From Chryseobacterium gallinarum (GTDB lineage: Bacteria > Bacteroidota > Bacteroidia > Flavobacteriales > Weeksellaceae): 64,000 nt of DNA. The notes beneath the pieces were generated by a model that was not told the DNA's origin, did not search any database, and was given only the letters and a program-made list of their open reading frames with translations. Every line of letters begins with the position of its first letter. The first letter of the stretch is position 1. Below, one piece after another: positions 8,649-17,375 of the stretch. The position numbers were made by a program, and so were the translations under genes. The DNA lies in assembly GCF_001021975.1 (NCBI RefSeq), contig NZ_CP009928.1, forward strand, positions 62,001-126,000, written 5' to 3'.

Positions 8649-8685
8649 ACTCCCCGAGCAGTGCGTGTCGGGGAGTTTTTTTTTT
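8649..8685 (+). terminator. Rho-independent terminator of the exported-protein operon
   Basis: ACTCCCCGA (8649-8657) pairs perfectly with TCGGGGAGT (8668-8676), a 10-base loop, followed by ten T. The A run before the stem also makes it usable from the other strand. Confidence 0.9.
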
Positions 8686-8871
8686 CGCCTGCAATAAACC
8701 TCGTCAGTGCAATCAGCAAATACGCAGCAAGGGCACTGTAAATTGATTTGCTATTGTTTGGCCATTGATTATTGAAGTAGATTGAAAGTTATTTTTGATT
8801 GGTAAACAATAGTTTGATAGCAATAACGGCTCAGCACAACTGGATAAGATCAGAAATTATTTTAAATAAAT

Positions 8872-11571
8872 TTAATGAGCATGTTTGTCAACTATAGATT
8901 TTAAGTCGATTCCTTTTCCTAGAACGGGCTTGAAAATATCTCCCTCACTCTGCATTCTTTCAATGGCATTCAGGATGTGAAAATCGCTTATTTTCAAGCC
9001 TTCTTTGACCTCATCCCAATGGAGCGGCATTGATACAGTGGCTCCCGGTTTCGGCCTGACGGAATATGCAGCTGCAATGGTAGCATGGGGCCTGTTCTGT
9101 AAAAAATCAAGATACATCTTTCCCTTCCGGTCTTTGATAGCTCGTTCTATACTGGTAAATCTGGGAAGCTCATTATGGACAAGGGTAACAATGACCCGGG
9201 CAAACTCTTTCGACTGCTCGTAAGTATATTTTCCGCCAAGGGGAATATAAATGTGTAGTCCTGTAGAACCGCTGGTTTTACAGTAGCTCGGTACGCCCAT
9301 ATCATCGAGTATGCTCTTGGTAACCAGGGCGGCTTCGATCACTTGATCGAATGAATTTTGATCGGGGTCAAGATCGATGATACAGAAGCTCGGATGCTCC
9401 GGCTTTTTAACGGTGCTGCTCCAGGGGTTCATTTCTATACAACCCAGATTAGCCATGTAAAGAAGCGTTGCTTCATCTTTTCCCACAAGGTAATGACGGT
9501 CTTTATCATCAGCATCACTTTGATACAGGTACGTTTCTGCCCATTCGGGAGCAGTATCAGTTACATTCTTAAAGTAAAAACCTTCGCCTTCGATTCCATT
9601 GGGAAAACGGTTCATGCTCTGCGGACGGCCTTTTAAGTATGGCAATATAAAGGGAGCAGCCTGATAATAGTAATTGATGAGGTCACGTTTGGTGATGCCT
9701 TCTTTTGACCAGAAGACCTTATCCAGATTGCTAAACTTTAATTCATGACGGTTTATTTTCCGCACCTGCGTCTTATCTTTTGGGTTTAACAGGGTTTTCC
9801 GTTGTCCTTTCGCACCTGGCGTAACAATACGGTCTGCCCCTTCTTCTACCAGCTTTTCAGTCGGTGCCTCTTCTTCCAGAACAACTTTTCTGGCGCTTTT
9901 ATCCTCCCGCATGCCATCGAACGAAGGATGCCGCATGATCCCGTCGCTGGTCAGCTCCGTGCAGCTCACCTCACAGACAAGCTCGGGTTTCAGCCAGGTG
10001 ACCGCTGCATGTGGCGGATTTGGCCGAAAACGTGAAGGCTTATTGACGTCCGGTTCTTCGGAGAAAGGTACTTTATCGGTGATAAGCGGTTTGAAAAGTT
10101 TCATCATTTCCTTCTGCATTTTATCGTTGAAGCCTGTACCGACTTTACCGGTATAGATCAGTTTCTTCCCTTCATAAACGCCTACCAGAATACTGCTGAA
10201 TAATTTACTGGAATCATCGTTAAGCGTATATCCTCCGATCACAACTTCCTGTCGCTTATTGGCTTTGATCTTTAACCAGTCTTTGGACCGGTTGTGTGTA
10301 TGGTATCTGCTCTCCTTTCGCTTGGCCATGATCCCTTCCAGTCCCAGCTTTCTGGCTTCCTCTAGAAATTGTATACCGGATGTTTCAAAATGCTCGCTGA
10401 CCAGAATGCTGTTATTTTTAGGGAGAATTTCTCTTAAAATAGCTTTACGTTCCAGAAGAGTCAGCTCTGTGAGATCGTGTCCCTGATACCACAGGATATC
10501 AAAAACATAGTAGACCAGATCGCCATCGGCTTCACTGCGCCAGTTCTGTAGGGAGCCGAAATTGGCGGTACCGCTTTCTCCCAGCACAACCACCTCGCCG
10601 TCCAGTATGGCGTCAAATTCCAAGGCTTTCAAAGTATCATAGATCGGATAGAATTTCTCATTGAAGCTCTTGTCGTTACGGGATTTCAGTTCCACTTCAC
10701 CTTTATGCATAAAAGCAACAGCCCGGTAGCCATCCCACTTTACCTCGTAAACCCATTCTTCATCGTCAAAGGGTTTATTGACCAGTGTAGCAAGCATGGG
10801 TTCGATATGGGTATAGAACCGTTGTTTCGGCGCCTTTTTTAGTAAGGACTGTATGTTTGCTTTGTTTTTCGGACTATCCGAAGGAACTGCTTCCAGCTGG
10901 TCATTGATAAGTTCTGCTGCTTTCTTTTTTGTTGAACGCTTGTCTTTTACGGTGCTGTCCTTTTTGATAATATTTTCGCCATAAACTTTATCAGGCGATT
11001 TTTCCATCTGTGGAATGGTTTTACCCGAGATCACCGACTTATCTTTGGCCGTAATATCTTTTTCACTGGCGTATTTATCGTCAAGTTTCATCAGGAGCCA
11101 GCCGTTATCTCCCCTTCCGTGGGCCTTCACCAGTGCAAATTCACCTTTAAGCTTTTTGCCGTTGAGCTTAAATTTAAGCTTGCCGGAATAGAGCTGGTGT
11201 AAAAGTTCTTTTTCCTGTTTCGATACATCCTTCAGGTTACCTTCAGCTGGTTCGTAAGTCCCTTCGTCCCACACAATCACCGTTCCGCCTCCATATTGAC
11301 CTTTGGGTATGATCCCTTCAAAATTCCGGTAATCATAGGGATGATCCTCGACCATCATCGCAAGACGTTTCACACTGGGGTCCATCGAAGGCCCCTTAGG
11401 AACCGCCCAGCTTTTCAGTACCCCGTCCATTTCAAGGCGAAAATCATAATGCAAATGGGAAGCATCGTGCTTTTGTACCACAAAACGAAGTTCTGTTCCT
11501 GTTGGTTTTCCGCCAAAAGGTTCCGGGGTGTTCTCCTCTGAACGCTTCTCACGATATTTAGATAAGCCCAT
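8872..11571 (-). CDS. ligD: Non-homologous end-joining DNA ligase D
   Basis: 899 aa, three domains in the order phosphoesterase, ligase, polymerase. Residues 1-180 are the 3'-phosphoesterase domain (FVVQKHDASHLHYDFRLEMD, VPKGPSMDP). A charged linker follows. The ATP-dependent ligase domain begins near 250 and has the adenylation motif KWDG at 278-281. The C-terminal third is the primase-polymerase domain with the DLDPD metal site. LigD seals double-strand breaks with Ku, trimming and filling ends. No ku gene is in the window, so it must use host or more distant Ku, or act alone. It is carried by the ICE, in line with repair of the element or its host. A small DUF3606 gene lies 46 bp upstream on the same strand. 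Confidence 0.96.
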   Translation of the reverse strand: MGLSKYREKRSEENTPEPFGGKPTGTELRFVVQKHDASHLHYDFRLEMDGVLKSWAVPKGPSMDPSVKRLAMMVEDHPYDYRNFEGIIPKGQYGGGTVIVWDEGTYEPAEGNLKDVSKQEKELLHQLYSGKLKFKLNGKKLKGEFALVKAHGRGDNGWLLMKLDDKYASEKDITAKDKSVISGKTIPQMEKSPDKVYGENIIKKDSTVKDKRSTKKKAAELINDQLEAVPSDSPKNKANIQSLLKKAPKQRFYTHIEPMLATLVNKPFDDEEWVYEVKWDGYRAVAFMHKGEVELKSRNDKSFNEKFYPIYDTLKALEFDAILDGEVVVLGESGTANFGSLQNWRSEADGDLVYYVFDILWYQGHDLTELTLLERKAILREILPKNNSILVSEHFETSGIQFLEEARKLGLEGIMAKRKESRYHTHNRSKDWLKIKANKRQEVVIGGYTLNDDSSKLFSSILVGVYEGKKLIYTGKVGTGFNDKMQKEMMKLFKPLITDKVPFSEEPDVNKPSRFRPNPPHAAVTWLKPELVCEVSCTELTSDGIMRHPSFDGMREDKSARKVVLEEEAPTEKLVEEGADRIVTPGAKGQRKTLLNPKDKTQVRKINRHELKFSNLDKVFWSKEGITKRDLINYYYQAAPFILPYLKGRPQSMNRFPNGIEGEGFYFKNVTDTAPEWAETYLYQSDADDKDRHYLVGKDEATLLYMANLGCIEMNPWSSTVKKPEHPSFCIIDLDPDQNSFDQVIEAALVTKSILDDMGVPSYCKTSGSTGLHIYIPLGGKYTYEQSKEFARVIVTLVHNELPRFTSIERAIKDRKGKMYLDFLQNRPHATIAAAYSVRPKPGATVSMPLHWDEVKEGLKISDFHILNAIERMQSEGDIFKPVLGKGIDLKSIVDKHAH

Positions 11572-11617
11572 AGCGATTAAACTTAGATGGTTGAAGAAAG
11601 TAGCAAGTTACAAGACT

Positions 11618-11809
11618 TTATTTGTCGTGTCTTTTTTTCAGATATTCAGTCAGGACCTTTCTATCGTTTGATCCGGTAGCACGTATGGCTCCCGTAACTG
11701 CCTGCGAAGTTACGCCAAGCTTTTCTTTAAAATATTGGATTTCGTAATTTTCTGATCCGCTTACTCTGTTTCTGTCGGATTTACCCCTTTTCGATTTATT
11801 GTCTGCCAT
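11618..11809 (-). CDS. DUF3606 small protein
   Basis: 63 aa. After a basic, disordered start (ADNKSKRGKSDRNRVSG) it has the DUF3606 pattern: NYEIQYFKEKLGVTSQAVTGAI followed by RATGSNDRKVLTEYL. The fold looks like a small helix-turn-helix; the family has no known function to my knowledge. It reads in the same direction as ligD and ends 46 bp before it, so cotranscription is likely. Similar small basic proteins are often found near stress or repair genes, but that is context only. Confidence 0.8.
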   Translation of the reverse strand: MADNKSKRGKSDRNRVSGSENYEIQYFKEKLGVTSQAVTGAIRATGSNDRKVLTEYLKKRHDK

Positions 11810-12959
11810 GATTTGGTGATTTTAAGAATTAATATTTTGGTGAATTTAAAAAATACAAATATTAAGCCGTTGTACTATTAATAACTACTTTGGGAATCAA
11901 ATCGTTGGTTCATTTTTTAAATTTCAGATCATCTTATCACACAGTCTTTCTTACATACTTACATCTCAAGACCATGCACAGTCAAGTGTTTTTCAAGTCA
12001 GGGACCATAAAATAATGGCTGGCTAAAGGTTTTGATATACCTATAAGATGCCCTAAGGGTAATACAGGGTCGTAAAAGGCTTTTGCATATTCTTACTATA
12101 GGAGATCCTTAGGGAATTCACGTAATTAGTACTTACTGTGGAATATGTAAGCCCGTTGGGCCCACCGTCCGCGCATAAGGTATACTATATCGAGGTAGAC
12201 GAAACAATCAACTTTTTGCATCCGAATGGGTAATGAAATTGTTTGGCATGCCTAAAATAGTAACTATTCATCTCAAAAAGCAGGTCAAGACAGTAAGCAA
12301 TGCTTTTACAACTAAAATGAAAGCGCACAACGGCACTATCATGATCAATGGCGTGTCCCTCCCTGTCCGACTTACACCACCTCCAAGATGGCGAGGGCCG
12401 TGCTATCCGCTGTATCTTTTGTCCACAAAAGGATGCCGCTTCTATCACTCACGCAATAATAAATTTTTGCATTACGATAAGGCTTTTACCGTATTTATCC
12501 CTACCAAGGCCCGCGCCAAAGCACATTTACCAGCCTTTCCCTACCCAATTCGTAAAAGAGCTTTTTGGCTCCCCGACATAGCAAATTGAAAGCTGTCTCA
12601 CACAAGGCCTTTACGTTCACCTTCCAATTCCCTATGGATAACATTGCTCTTAATCTTAAAAATTTTTAGATAACAAGAATTTTGGGGATCATTCTTTCAA
12701 AAGAACAGTCGAAAAAGACATTCAAAGGTACATCGGGCAGCCTACCCCCATGCCGCAAAAGACTACGGCATAAACACAGTCCATCGGCACATCCCATCTT
12801 TTATTCCGTTTCCTTTTGCCTTCCGCCATTGCCCGGTGGCCTGATTGACTTTCTTTTTTTTCCTGTTTTTTCTTTTGAAAAAAATGATTTGGGGCCGGCC
12901 CGCAGGACTGAAAAGGAAGCGAAAGTAACAGGCTTGTATAACACTAAAAACAAAAAGTT
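11810..12959. other. 1.15-kb region without a convincing gene
   Basis: Open frames at 12233-12589 and 12682-12963 have no family signature, odd composition (many Pro, Arg, Lys, Ser), and no leader typical of this genome, so they are not called. Base composition is less AT-rich than the flanks. Visible structure: the pair CCCTAAGG (12051-12058) and CCTTAGGG (12107-12114), and a perfect palindrome GGGCCGGCCC (12892-12901) just before ssb. It may be a decayed gene remnant plus the leader of the maintenance operon; an origin of transfer cannot be excluded. Confidence 0.4.
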
Positions 12960-13371
12960 ATGAACATCATCGGAAGACTGACAAAAGATGCACAGGTCAG
13001 CAAAGCACCAAACGGACGGGAAGTGGTCAACTTCTCCATCGCAGTGAACGAAACTTACAAAAACAAAGAAGGGCAGCGCATCGAGCGAACCGAGTACGTG
13101 GACTGCTCCTACTGGCTGACCCCAAAGGTCGCTTCGTGGCTATCCCAGGGGCTACTCGTTGAACTCTGGACGTATAAGTGCAAGGGCATGGGTATCCAGT
13201 GACGGAACGGCAAAAGCAGGGCTGAATTTCCATACCTCATCCATTAAACCACTGGCAAAACCTGCACAGAAAAACAATGAGACAACGGTACAAACCAGTA
13301 CAGAAACAAAACAAGGCAAAGCTGTGCAGAAAAACGTTGCCACTGAAGACGATGAGCCACTGCCATTTTAA
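12960..13371 (+). pseudogene. ssb: Single-strand DNA-binding protein, frameshifted
   Basis: The first frame (12960-13202) encodes an OB-fold start, MNIIGRLTKDAQVSKAPNGR, up to VASWLSQGLLVEL, then meets a stop. The SSB sequence resumes in another frame (SGRISARAWVSSDGTAKAGLNFH) and runs to 13371, ending DDEPLPF, the acidic tip typical of SSB. Restoring one CT unit at GAACTCTGGA (13161-13170, to GAACTCTCTGGA) would join the parts as VEL-SGR in a 137-aa protein, normal for ICE-type SSBs. The break is therefore a 2-bp contraction in a CT repeat: a real pseudogene, phase variation, or a sequencing error. Role if intact: coating single-stranded DNA during transfer and replication of the element. 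Confidence 0.85.
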
Positions 13372-13429
13372 GGTACTCAGTCAAACAGCTAAATCTTAAC
13401 TAAACCAAAACACTTTAAAATCACAGATC

Positions 13430-14503
13430 ATGGCACACAACATCAATTACAACAGCAGAACAGGAAAATATTCATTTTTCAGTGTGAAAGAGAAGGCATG
13501 GCACGGCTTGGGACAAATCGTGCAGGACTACCCGACCAGTGCGGAGGCCATCCGCCACGCAGGACTGGACTACGAAGTAGAAAAAAGCCCACTATTTACC
13601 AAAGGTTCAGGAATTGTGCAGATTGCAGACGGGATCGTCCTTCAGGATACGGAAATCGAAGTTCCGAACTATTTTGCCAACATCCGCACGGATAACAATG
13701 AAGTACTGGGCGTAGTCGGCAAAGACTACCATATTGTACAGAACAAAGACGCCTTTACTTTTTTCGATTCCATTGTAGGTGGTGGAAGTGGCATTTTATA
13801 CGAGACTGCGGGCGCATTGGGAAAAGGTGAACGTATTTTTATTACTGCCAAGCTCCCGAACTATATACGCATTGGCAATTCAGATGATGTCATTGAAAAA
13901 TACATCTTCCTGACTACCTCCCATGATGGTAGCGGAAGCATTACGGCTGCTTTTACCCCTATTCGTATTGTCTGTCAGAATACACTCAACGCATCGCTTC
14001 GCAACATGAGCAACGTCGTGCGGATCAAGCATACCGCAGGAGCAAAACAACGCCTAAATGATGCGCATAAAGTGATGGGGCTTGCCAATACCATGACCAC
14101 GCAACTGGACGGTATTTTCAATCATTGGACGGCCATAAAAGTGAAAGACAGCGAAGTCCGTAAACTCATCCAGCTCGCGCTTTGCCCCAACAAGGAAACT
14201 TATAACCTGCTGAAAAAAGGTGCGGAAGAGGAACTTTCCACCATGTTCAAAAATACCGTGGATGATGCCTTTGCCTACGCCATGATGAATGATACCCAGC
14301 TTATGGAAACAACCAAAGGAACGCTGTTCGGAGCATACAATGCCGTAACTGGTTACTTTCAGAACGTCCGAAACTACAGCGATAAGGAAGCCAAATTAAA
14401 GAGTATTGTACTAGGTGGTACAGCACAATTGAAATCGCAGAAGGCATTTGAGCTATGCACTGCTTTTGAGAAGATCGGAGCGGATGTCTTTCAGATGAAT
14501 TAA
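13430..14503 (+). CDS. DUF932 phage/plasmid-like protein
   Basis: 357 aa. The N-terminus MAHNINYNSRTGKYSFFSVKE, with AWHGLGQIVQDYPTSAEAI after it, is the hallmark of the DUF932 family (also described as a phage/plasmid-like protein). The family is common on Bacteroidetes ICEs and on proteobacterial plasmids, close to ssb and PRTRC genes. No catalytic motif is evident. The protein is probably cytoplasmic, as no signal or membrane segment is seen. It begins 58 bp after the ssb remnant on the same strand and likely shares its operon. Role in element maintenance is inferred from this recurring company. Confidence 0.88.
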   Translation: MAHNINYNSRTGKYSFFSVKEKAWHGLGQIVQDYPTSAEAIRHAGLDYEVEKSPLFTKGSGIVQIADGIVLQDTEIEVPNYFANIRTDNNEVLGVVGKDYHIVQNKDAFTFFDSIVGGGSGILYETAGALGKGERIFITAKLPNYIRIGNSDDVIEKYIFLTTSHDGSGSITAAFTPIRIVCQNTLNASLRNMSNVVRIKHTAGAKQRLNDAHKVMGLANTMTTQLDGIFNHWTAIKVKDSEVRKLIQLALCPNKETYNLLKKGAEEELSTMFKNTVDDAFAYAMMNDTQLMETTKGTLFGAYNAVTGYFQNVRNYSDKEAKLKSIVLGGTAQLKSQKAFELCTAFEKIGADVFQMN

Positions 14504-14557
14504 TTACAAAATCTCAGGTGGCAGTCCTATACACTGCCACCTCTAAAAAACAAGACA

Positions 14558-14995
14558 ATGAAATCTTTGAACGAATTGAATAATACTGAAAGAGCCTACC
14601 TGATGGCGAGACTCTTTCCCGAGGAACTTAAGTCCCTCACCGACTTTATGCAGGCTGAAATCCAACATTTCAGAGAGCGGGAACTGCCGATTAGAAAAGC
14701 TTGGTCGAAAGAGTGCATTGCAACAGCGGACTACTGGTATTTGCTGATCCGTAATGCGGAGGAGATCCTACAAAAATTTAATGTACAACTGTACCGTAAC
14801 CCACGCGTTTTTGCAGACCAGTTTTTCTACTCCCACAATTCCGTGTTTGCCATCCACTGTCTTGTGCAGTATGTAGGTTCAGGCAAGGCTACCTACTTTA
14901 TGCGACTGGCCATCGACCTGTTTTTTGGAGATCACGAAGTAAAAACAATGGAATTTAAAATCAAGGAAAATGAAAACACTGAAACAAATGAATAA
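14558..14995 (+). CDS. ICE protein of unknown function, first of a tandem paralogue pair
   Basis: 145 aa, probably all-helical and cytoplasmic. Starts MKSLNELNNTERAYLMARLF. It matches the next protein along its length: LNNTERAYLMARLFPEELKSL against MNNLDRAYLIATLFPDKLKNL, then LYRNPRVFADQFF against LYRNKKTFRDQLF. This indicates an old tandem duplication. Its last 26 bases overlap the start of the second copy, so the two are translated together. Not a family I recognise; such short proteins are frequent in the ssb-DUF932-PRTRC interval of Bacteroidetes ICEs. Confidence 0.7.
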   Translation: MKSLNELNNTERAYLMARLFPEELKSLTDFMQAEIQHFRERELPIRKAWSKECIATADYWYLLIRNAEEILQKFNVQLYRNPRVFADQFFYSHNSVFAIHCLVQYVGSGKATYFMRLAIDLFFGDHEVKTMEFKIKENENTETNE

Positions 14996-15380
14996 CCTTG
15001 ACAGGGCTTACCTGATCGCAACCCTTTTTCCCGATAAGCTTAAAAACTTGACGGAATTTATGAAAAAGGAGTCGGAATACTTTCAGAAGAATAAGGAACT
15101 GATTGCCAACAGTTGGACTGAAAAACATATCACGGCGGAATTTTGGTACAAGCTTATAACGGATTTTGAAATAGCATATCATAAGAATGGTGCAAGGCTG
15201 TACAGGAATAAAAAGACTTTTCGAGATCAGTTATTTGACGGTTACGATGCGCTCTTTAGCATCCATGCTACTATACGTTTTGCTGAGCAAAAAGAATGTA
15301 GCTGTGAAATGAAATATGCCATTTACATGTTGTTTGGTACAAAAAAGTTGATTGACATTGACCTAAAATCTGTGCCATGA
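14970..15380 (+). CDS. ICE protein of unknown function, second of a tandem paralogue pair
   Basis: 136 aa, clearly related to the preceding protein (shared RAYL, LFP, LYRN and DQ.F blocks). Helical, soluble, no known motif. It starts inside the upstream gene, and its own TGA overlaps the ATG of the following (frameshifted) gene in the ATGA arrangement. This points to a tightly coupled operon. The two copies differ enough to have diverged in role. Function unknown. Confidence 0.7.
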   Translation: MKTLKQMNNLDRAYLIATLFPDKLKNLTEFMKKESEYFQKNKELIANSWTEKHITAEFWYKLITDFEIAYHKNGARLYRNKKTFRDQLFDGYDALFSIHATIRFAEQKECSCEMKYAIYMLFGTKKLIDIDLKSVP

Positions 15381-15798
15381 AGAAATCGGATAGAGTAACT
15401 GACTTTATGCTCATTAAAGCATTCAGTGAGCTTGGCCGCAGCAATCATGAGACTGGCTAAAAAAAACGCTCGAAACGACTGACCTGCTTGAATTGCTGAG
15501 CATAGAATCTTTTTCGGGATATATCTCCCGAAAAGATCATGGAGCTATTTTTCTACGGAGCAGAAATCAAAAAGTACCATTCTACGAACGATGGTTCGGA
15601 GAGAATAACCTCACTTTTTTGGAAGCACGGGCGGAAGAAATAGAACAGCTTTGCAGTCACTTTGAAAACATTAGAAGTGACAGCTTAATAGTTGGCGCAA
15701 ATGGATTGGCAAACTACGAAGGATTCGAGGACATCAAATACACAACTTTTGATTTTGATATCCACCTGATACAGCAAATATTAACATCTAAAAATTAA
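15377..15798 (+). pseudogene. ICE protein of unknown function, frameshifted
   Basis: A start overlapping the upstream stop (ATGA at 15377-15380) opens MKKSDRVTDFMLIKAFSELG and then reaches a stop at 15458-15460. A second frame picks up as DWLKKTLETTDLLELLSIES and runs to 15798. Adding one G at CATGAGACTGG (15446-15456, to CATGAGGACTGG) would join the halves as SNHE-DWLKK and give a 140-aa protein. The apparent lesion is loss of one G from a GG pair. The C-terminal part keeps normal protein character, so the change is recent or an error in the sequence. Function unknown. Confidence 0.75.
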
Positions 15799-15802
15799 CA
15801 TC

Positions 15803-16144
15803 ATGACACGATCAAATCTTTATATCACACTAAGCAACGGCAAAAAAATCACCTGTGTACTGGACACCAACAGCGCACCTGAACAGGGCTATATCGTTGA
15901 AGAAATTATTCTGCCCCTGCTTTCTTTCAATGACGACAACAGGGAACTTTTTCTGATCAAAAAGCACTGCAAATTGGACGAAAAAAGGGTAAATGCGTGC
16001 TACCGCTATTACATTGACCTCTGTACCAAAGAAGTACAGTTATTCGAGGAGCATTTCAACTATACAACGGAAAAGTTCAGAAAGGGAAAGGAGCTTACGG
16101 AACGGTATACAGACTACTTAAATAAAATTAATCTTGAAAAATGA
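15803..16144 (+). CDS. Small ICE protein of unknown function
   Basis: 113 aa, starts MTRSNLYITLSNGKKITCVLD. The N-terminal half looks beta-rich and the C-terminal half helical (YRYYIDLCTKEVQLFEEHFNY). No signal peptide or known motif. It lies 4 bp after the preceding frameshifted gene, and its stop overlaps the next start (ATGA at 16141), so it belongs to the same polycistronic unit leading into the PRTRC genes. Function unknown. Confidence 0.65.
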   Translation: MTRSNLYITLSNGKKITCVLDTNSAPEQGYIVEEIILPLLSFNDDNRELFLIKKHCKLDEKRVNACYRYYIDLCTKEVQLFEEHFNYTTEKFRKGKELTERYTDYLNKINLEK

Positions 16145-16515
16145 TAACAATGGACATACAGGCAAAAAACAAGTTCGCAGACTGGGTATATAACAGGTTT
16201 GTGGAAAACTATAAAAATCAGAATATCGTGGAAGCCTTTATTTTTTTGGACGTCCTTTCGCGTTATCAAATGTTCGCAATGGAAGTCCGTAAGCTTTCCG
16301 ACCAACGAAGACATATTAAAGAACTGTACAGGGATATTCATAAAGCCCTGAAAGACGGGACCGCTCATAAACTCTTTCTCACAGGCGAGGAAGGTACAGC
16401 GGAATTTAATAGAGAAATGAAAGCCTACGAGGATTTTTTAAGACAGGAAGGTTTTTCAGAAGAGAAAATCACAGAATTCGTAAGCAACAGAAAAATGAAC
16501 TATTATGGAAACTAA
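16141..16515 (+). CDS. Small ICE protein of unknown function
   Basis: 124 aa, helical and charged, no export signal. Starts at 16141 overlapping the previous stop; an ATG at 16150 is an equally possible start. It ends inside the first codons of the PRTRC protein E gene, an 11-bp overlap. This places it in the PRTRC operon. No family recognised. Confidence 0.65.
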   Translation: MITMDIQAKNKFADWVYNRFVENYKNQNIVEAFIFLDVLSRYQMFAMEVRKLSDQRRHIKELYRDIHKALKDGTAHKLFLTGEEGTAEFNREMKAYEDFLRQEGFSEEKITEFVSNRKMNYYGN

Positions 16516-17128
16516 TTTTTTCAAACAGATCAGGCAAATGGATATGAACAGCAAATTGACGCTATCCATTACCAAGGCGACAGAAACCCATCTAATCGTT
16601 TCTATCTTGATCGAAAACGACGGCTGTGGCGACAAAGCCATGAATATTATTCCGCCTTTTAATGTTACAGGAACGCCCGATGAACTTGATGACGGCTTTT
16701 TTGAACATATCAAAAAGCCTTTACAAAAAGCAGACGGTTTAATTTCCAACATGGGTAATTTTCTCAAACAACTGGAGATTGCCGAAGCGAATTCTGAAAT
16801 GAATAAAAAGAAAGCCGAACAGGAAAAGAAGGAAAAGGATGCTAAAAACAGGAAGTATAATGAAGCTATGTTAAAAGCCGAAATCTTTGAAAAAGAAGGT
16901 AAGTACAAAGAAGCATGGTCAGCTCTTCCCAAAGGCAGTGACTACCCCGAGCATGCGCAAACAATCCGTGAAAAACAGCAAGTGTACGAGCGGTTCTTTG
17001 CACCAAGTCTCTTTAACGCGACAGCAGAACAAAATCCCGGGCAAATTATCGATGAAACAGACAATGCGCATATGGACACTTTGCACAAAGACCAAGATGA
17101 CTTTTTGAATGATACTAATAACCCTTAA
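16505..17128 (+). CDS. PRTRC system protein E
   Basis: 207 aa. The N-terminal beta-rich domain (SKLTLSITKATETHLIVSILI, then PPFNVTGTPDELDDGFFEHI) followed by a long charged coiled-coil (about 90-130, EQEKKEKDAKNRKYNEAM) is characteristic of PRTRC protein E. PRTRC stands for ParB-related, ThiF-related cassette, found on plasmids and ICEs. The biochemical role of E is unknown. The gene overlaps the one upstream and precedes protein C by 11 bp. The last 35 residues are acidic and probably disordered. Confidence 0.88.
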   Translation: METNFFKQIRQMDMNSKLTLSITKATETHLIVSILIENDGCGDKAMNIIPPFNVTGTPDELDDGFFEHIKKPLQKADGLISNMGNFLKQLEIAEANSEMNKKKAEQEKKEKDAKNRKYNEAMLKAEIFEKEGKYKEAWSALPKGSDYPEHAQTIREKQQVYERFFAPSLFNATAEQNPGQIIDETDNAHMDTLHKDQDDFLNDTNNP

Positions 17129-17139
17129 AATAGATAATT

Positions 17140-17358
17140 ATGTTAGTAGCAACAGCACTTCAACGAGTATTTATACTCAAAGAAAAAGATCAGGAAATTT
17201 TCCTCAGCGATCCTGAACCAAAATGGAGCCTTCAAGCGGTCTTAAATTTCTATACTAGAATGTACCCCATTCTGGTGACCGCTAAAATTTCAAAACCTGA
17301 GATTATAGACGACAGTATCCAGTATCGCTTTGAATCTGTGATGGGTACTAAAGGTTAA
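17140..17358 (+). CDS. PRTRC system protein C, ubiquitin-like
   Basis: 72 aa, the size of a ubiquitin-fold protein. The segment LSDPEPKWSLQAVLNFYTRMYPILVTAKI followed by KPEIIDDSIQYRFE is the standard PRTRC-C core. To my knowledge this family has been placed among prokaryotic ubiquitin-like (Prok_Ub) domains. The chain ends GTKG, with a C-terminal glycine as in conjugated ubiquitin-like proteins; whether that glycine is used is inference. It sits in an operon with an E2-like protein (B) and an E1-like protein (ThiF). Confidence 0.88.
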   Translation: MLVATALQRVFILKEKDQEIFLSDPEPKWSLQAVLNFYTRMYPILVTAKISKPEIIDDSIQYRFESVMGTKG

Positions 17359-17375
17359 TTGTAAAACGCAAGAAT

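Noticed and set aside
12892..12901. GGGCCGGCCC palindrome as an operator
   Set aside because: A 10-bp GC palindrome alone, with no second copy or known factor, is too little to call.
12233..12963. Two plus-strand frames (118 and 93 aa) before ssb
   Set aside because: Unusual composition, no family motif, no leader typical of this genome; described as a gene-free region.
16456..16932. 158-aa minus-strand frame
   Set aside because: Antisense to PRTRC protein E, whose Lys/Glu coiled-coil reads as Phe/Ser on the other strand; no independent support.
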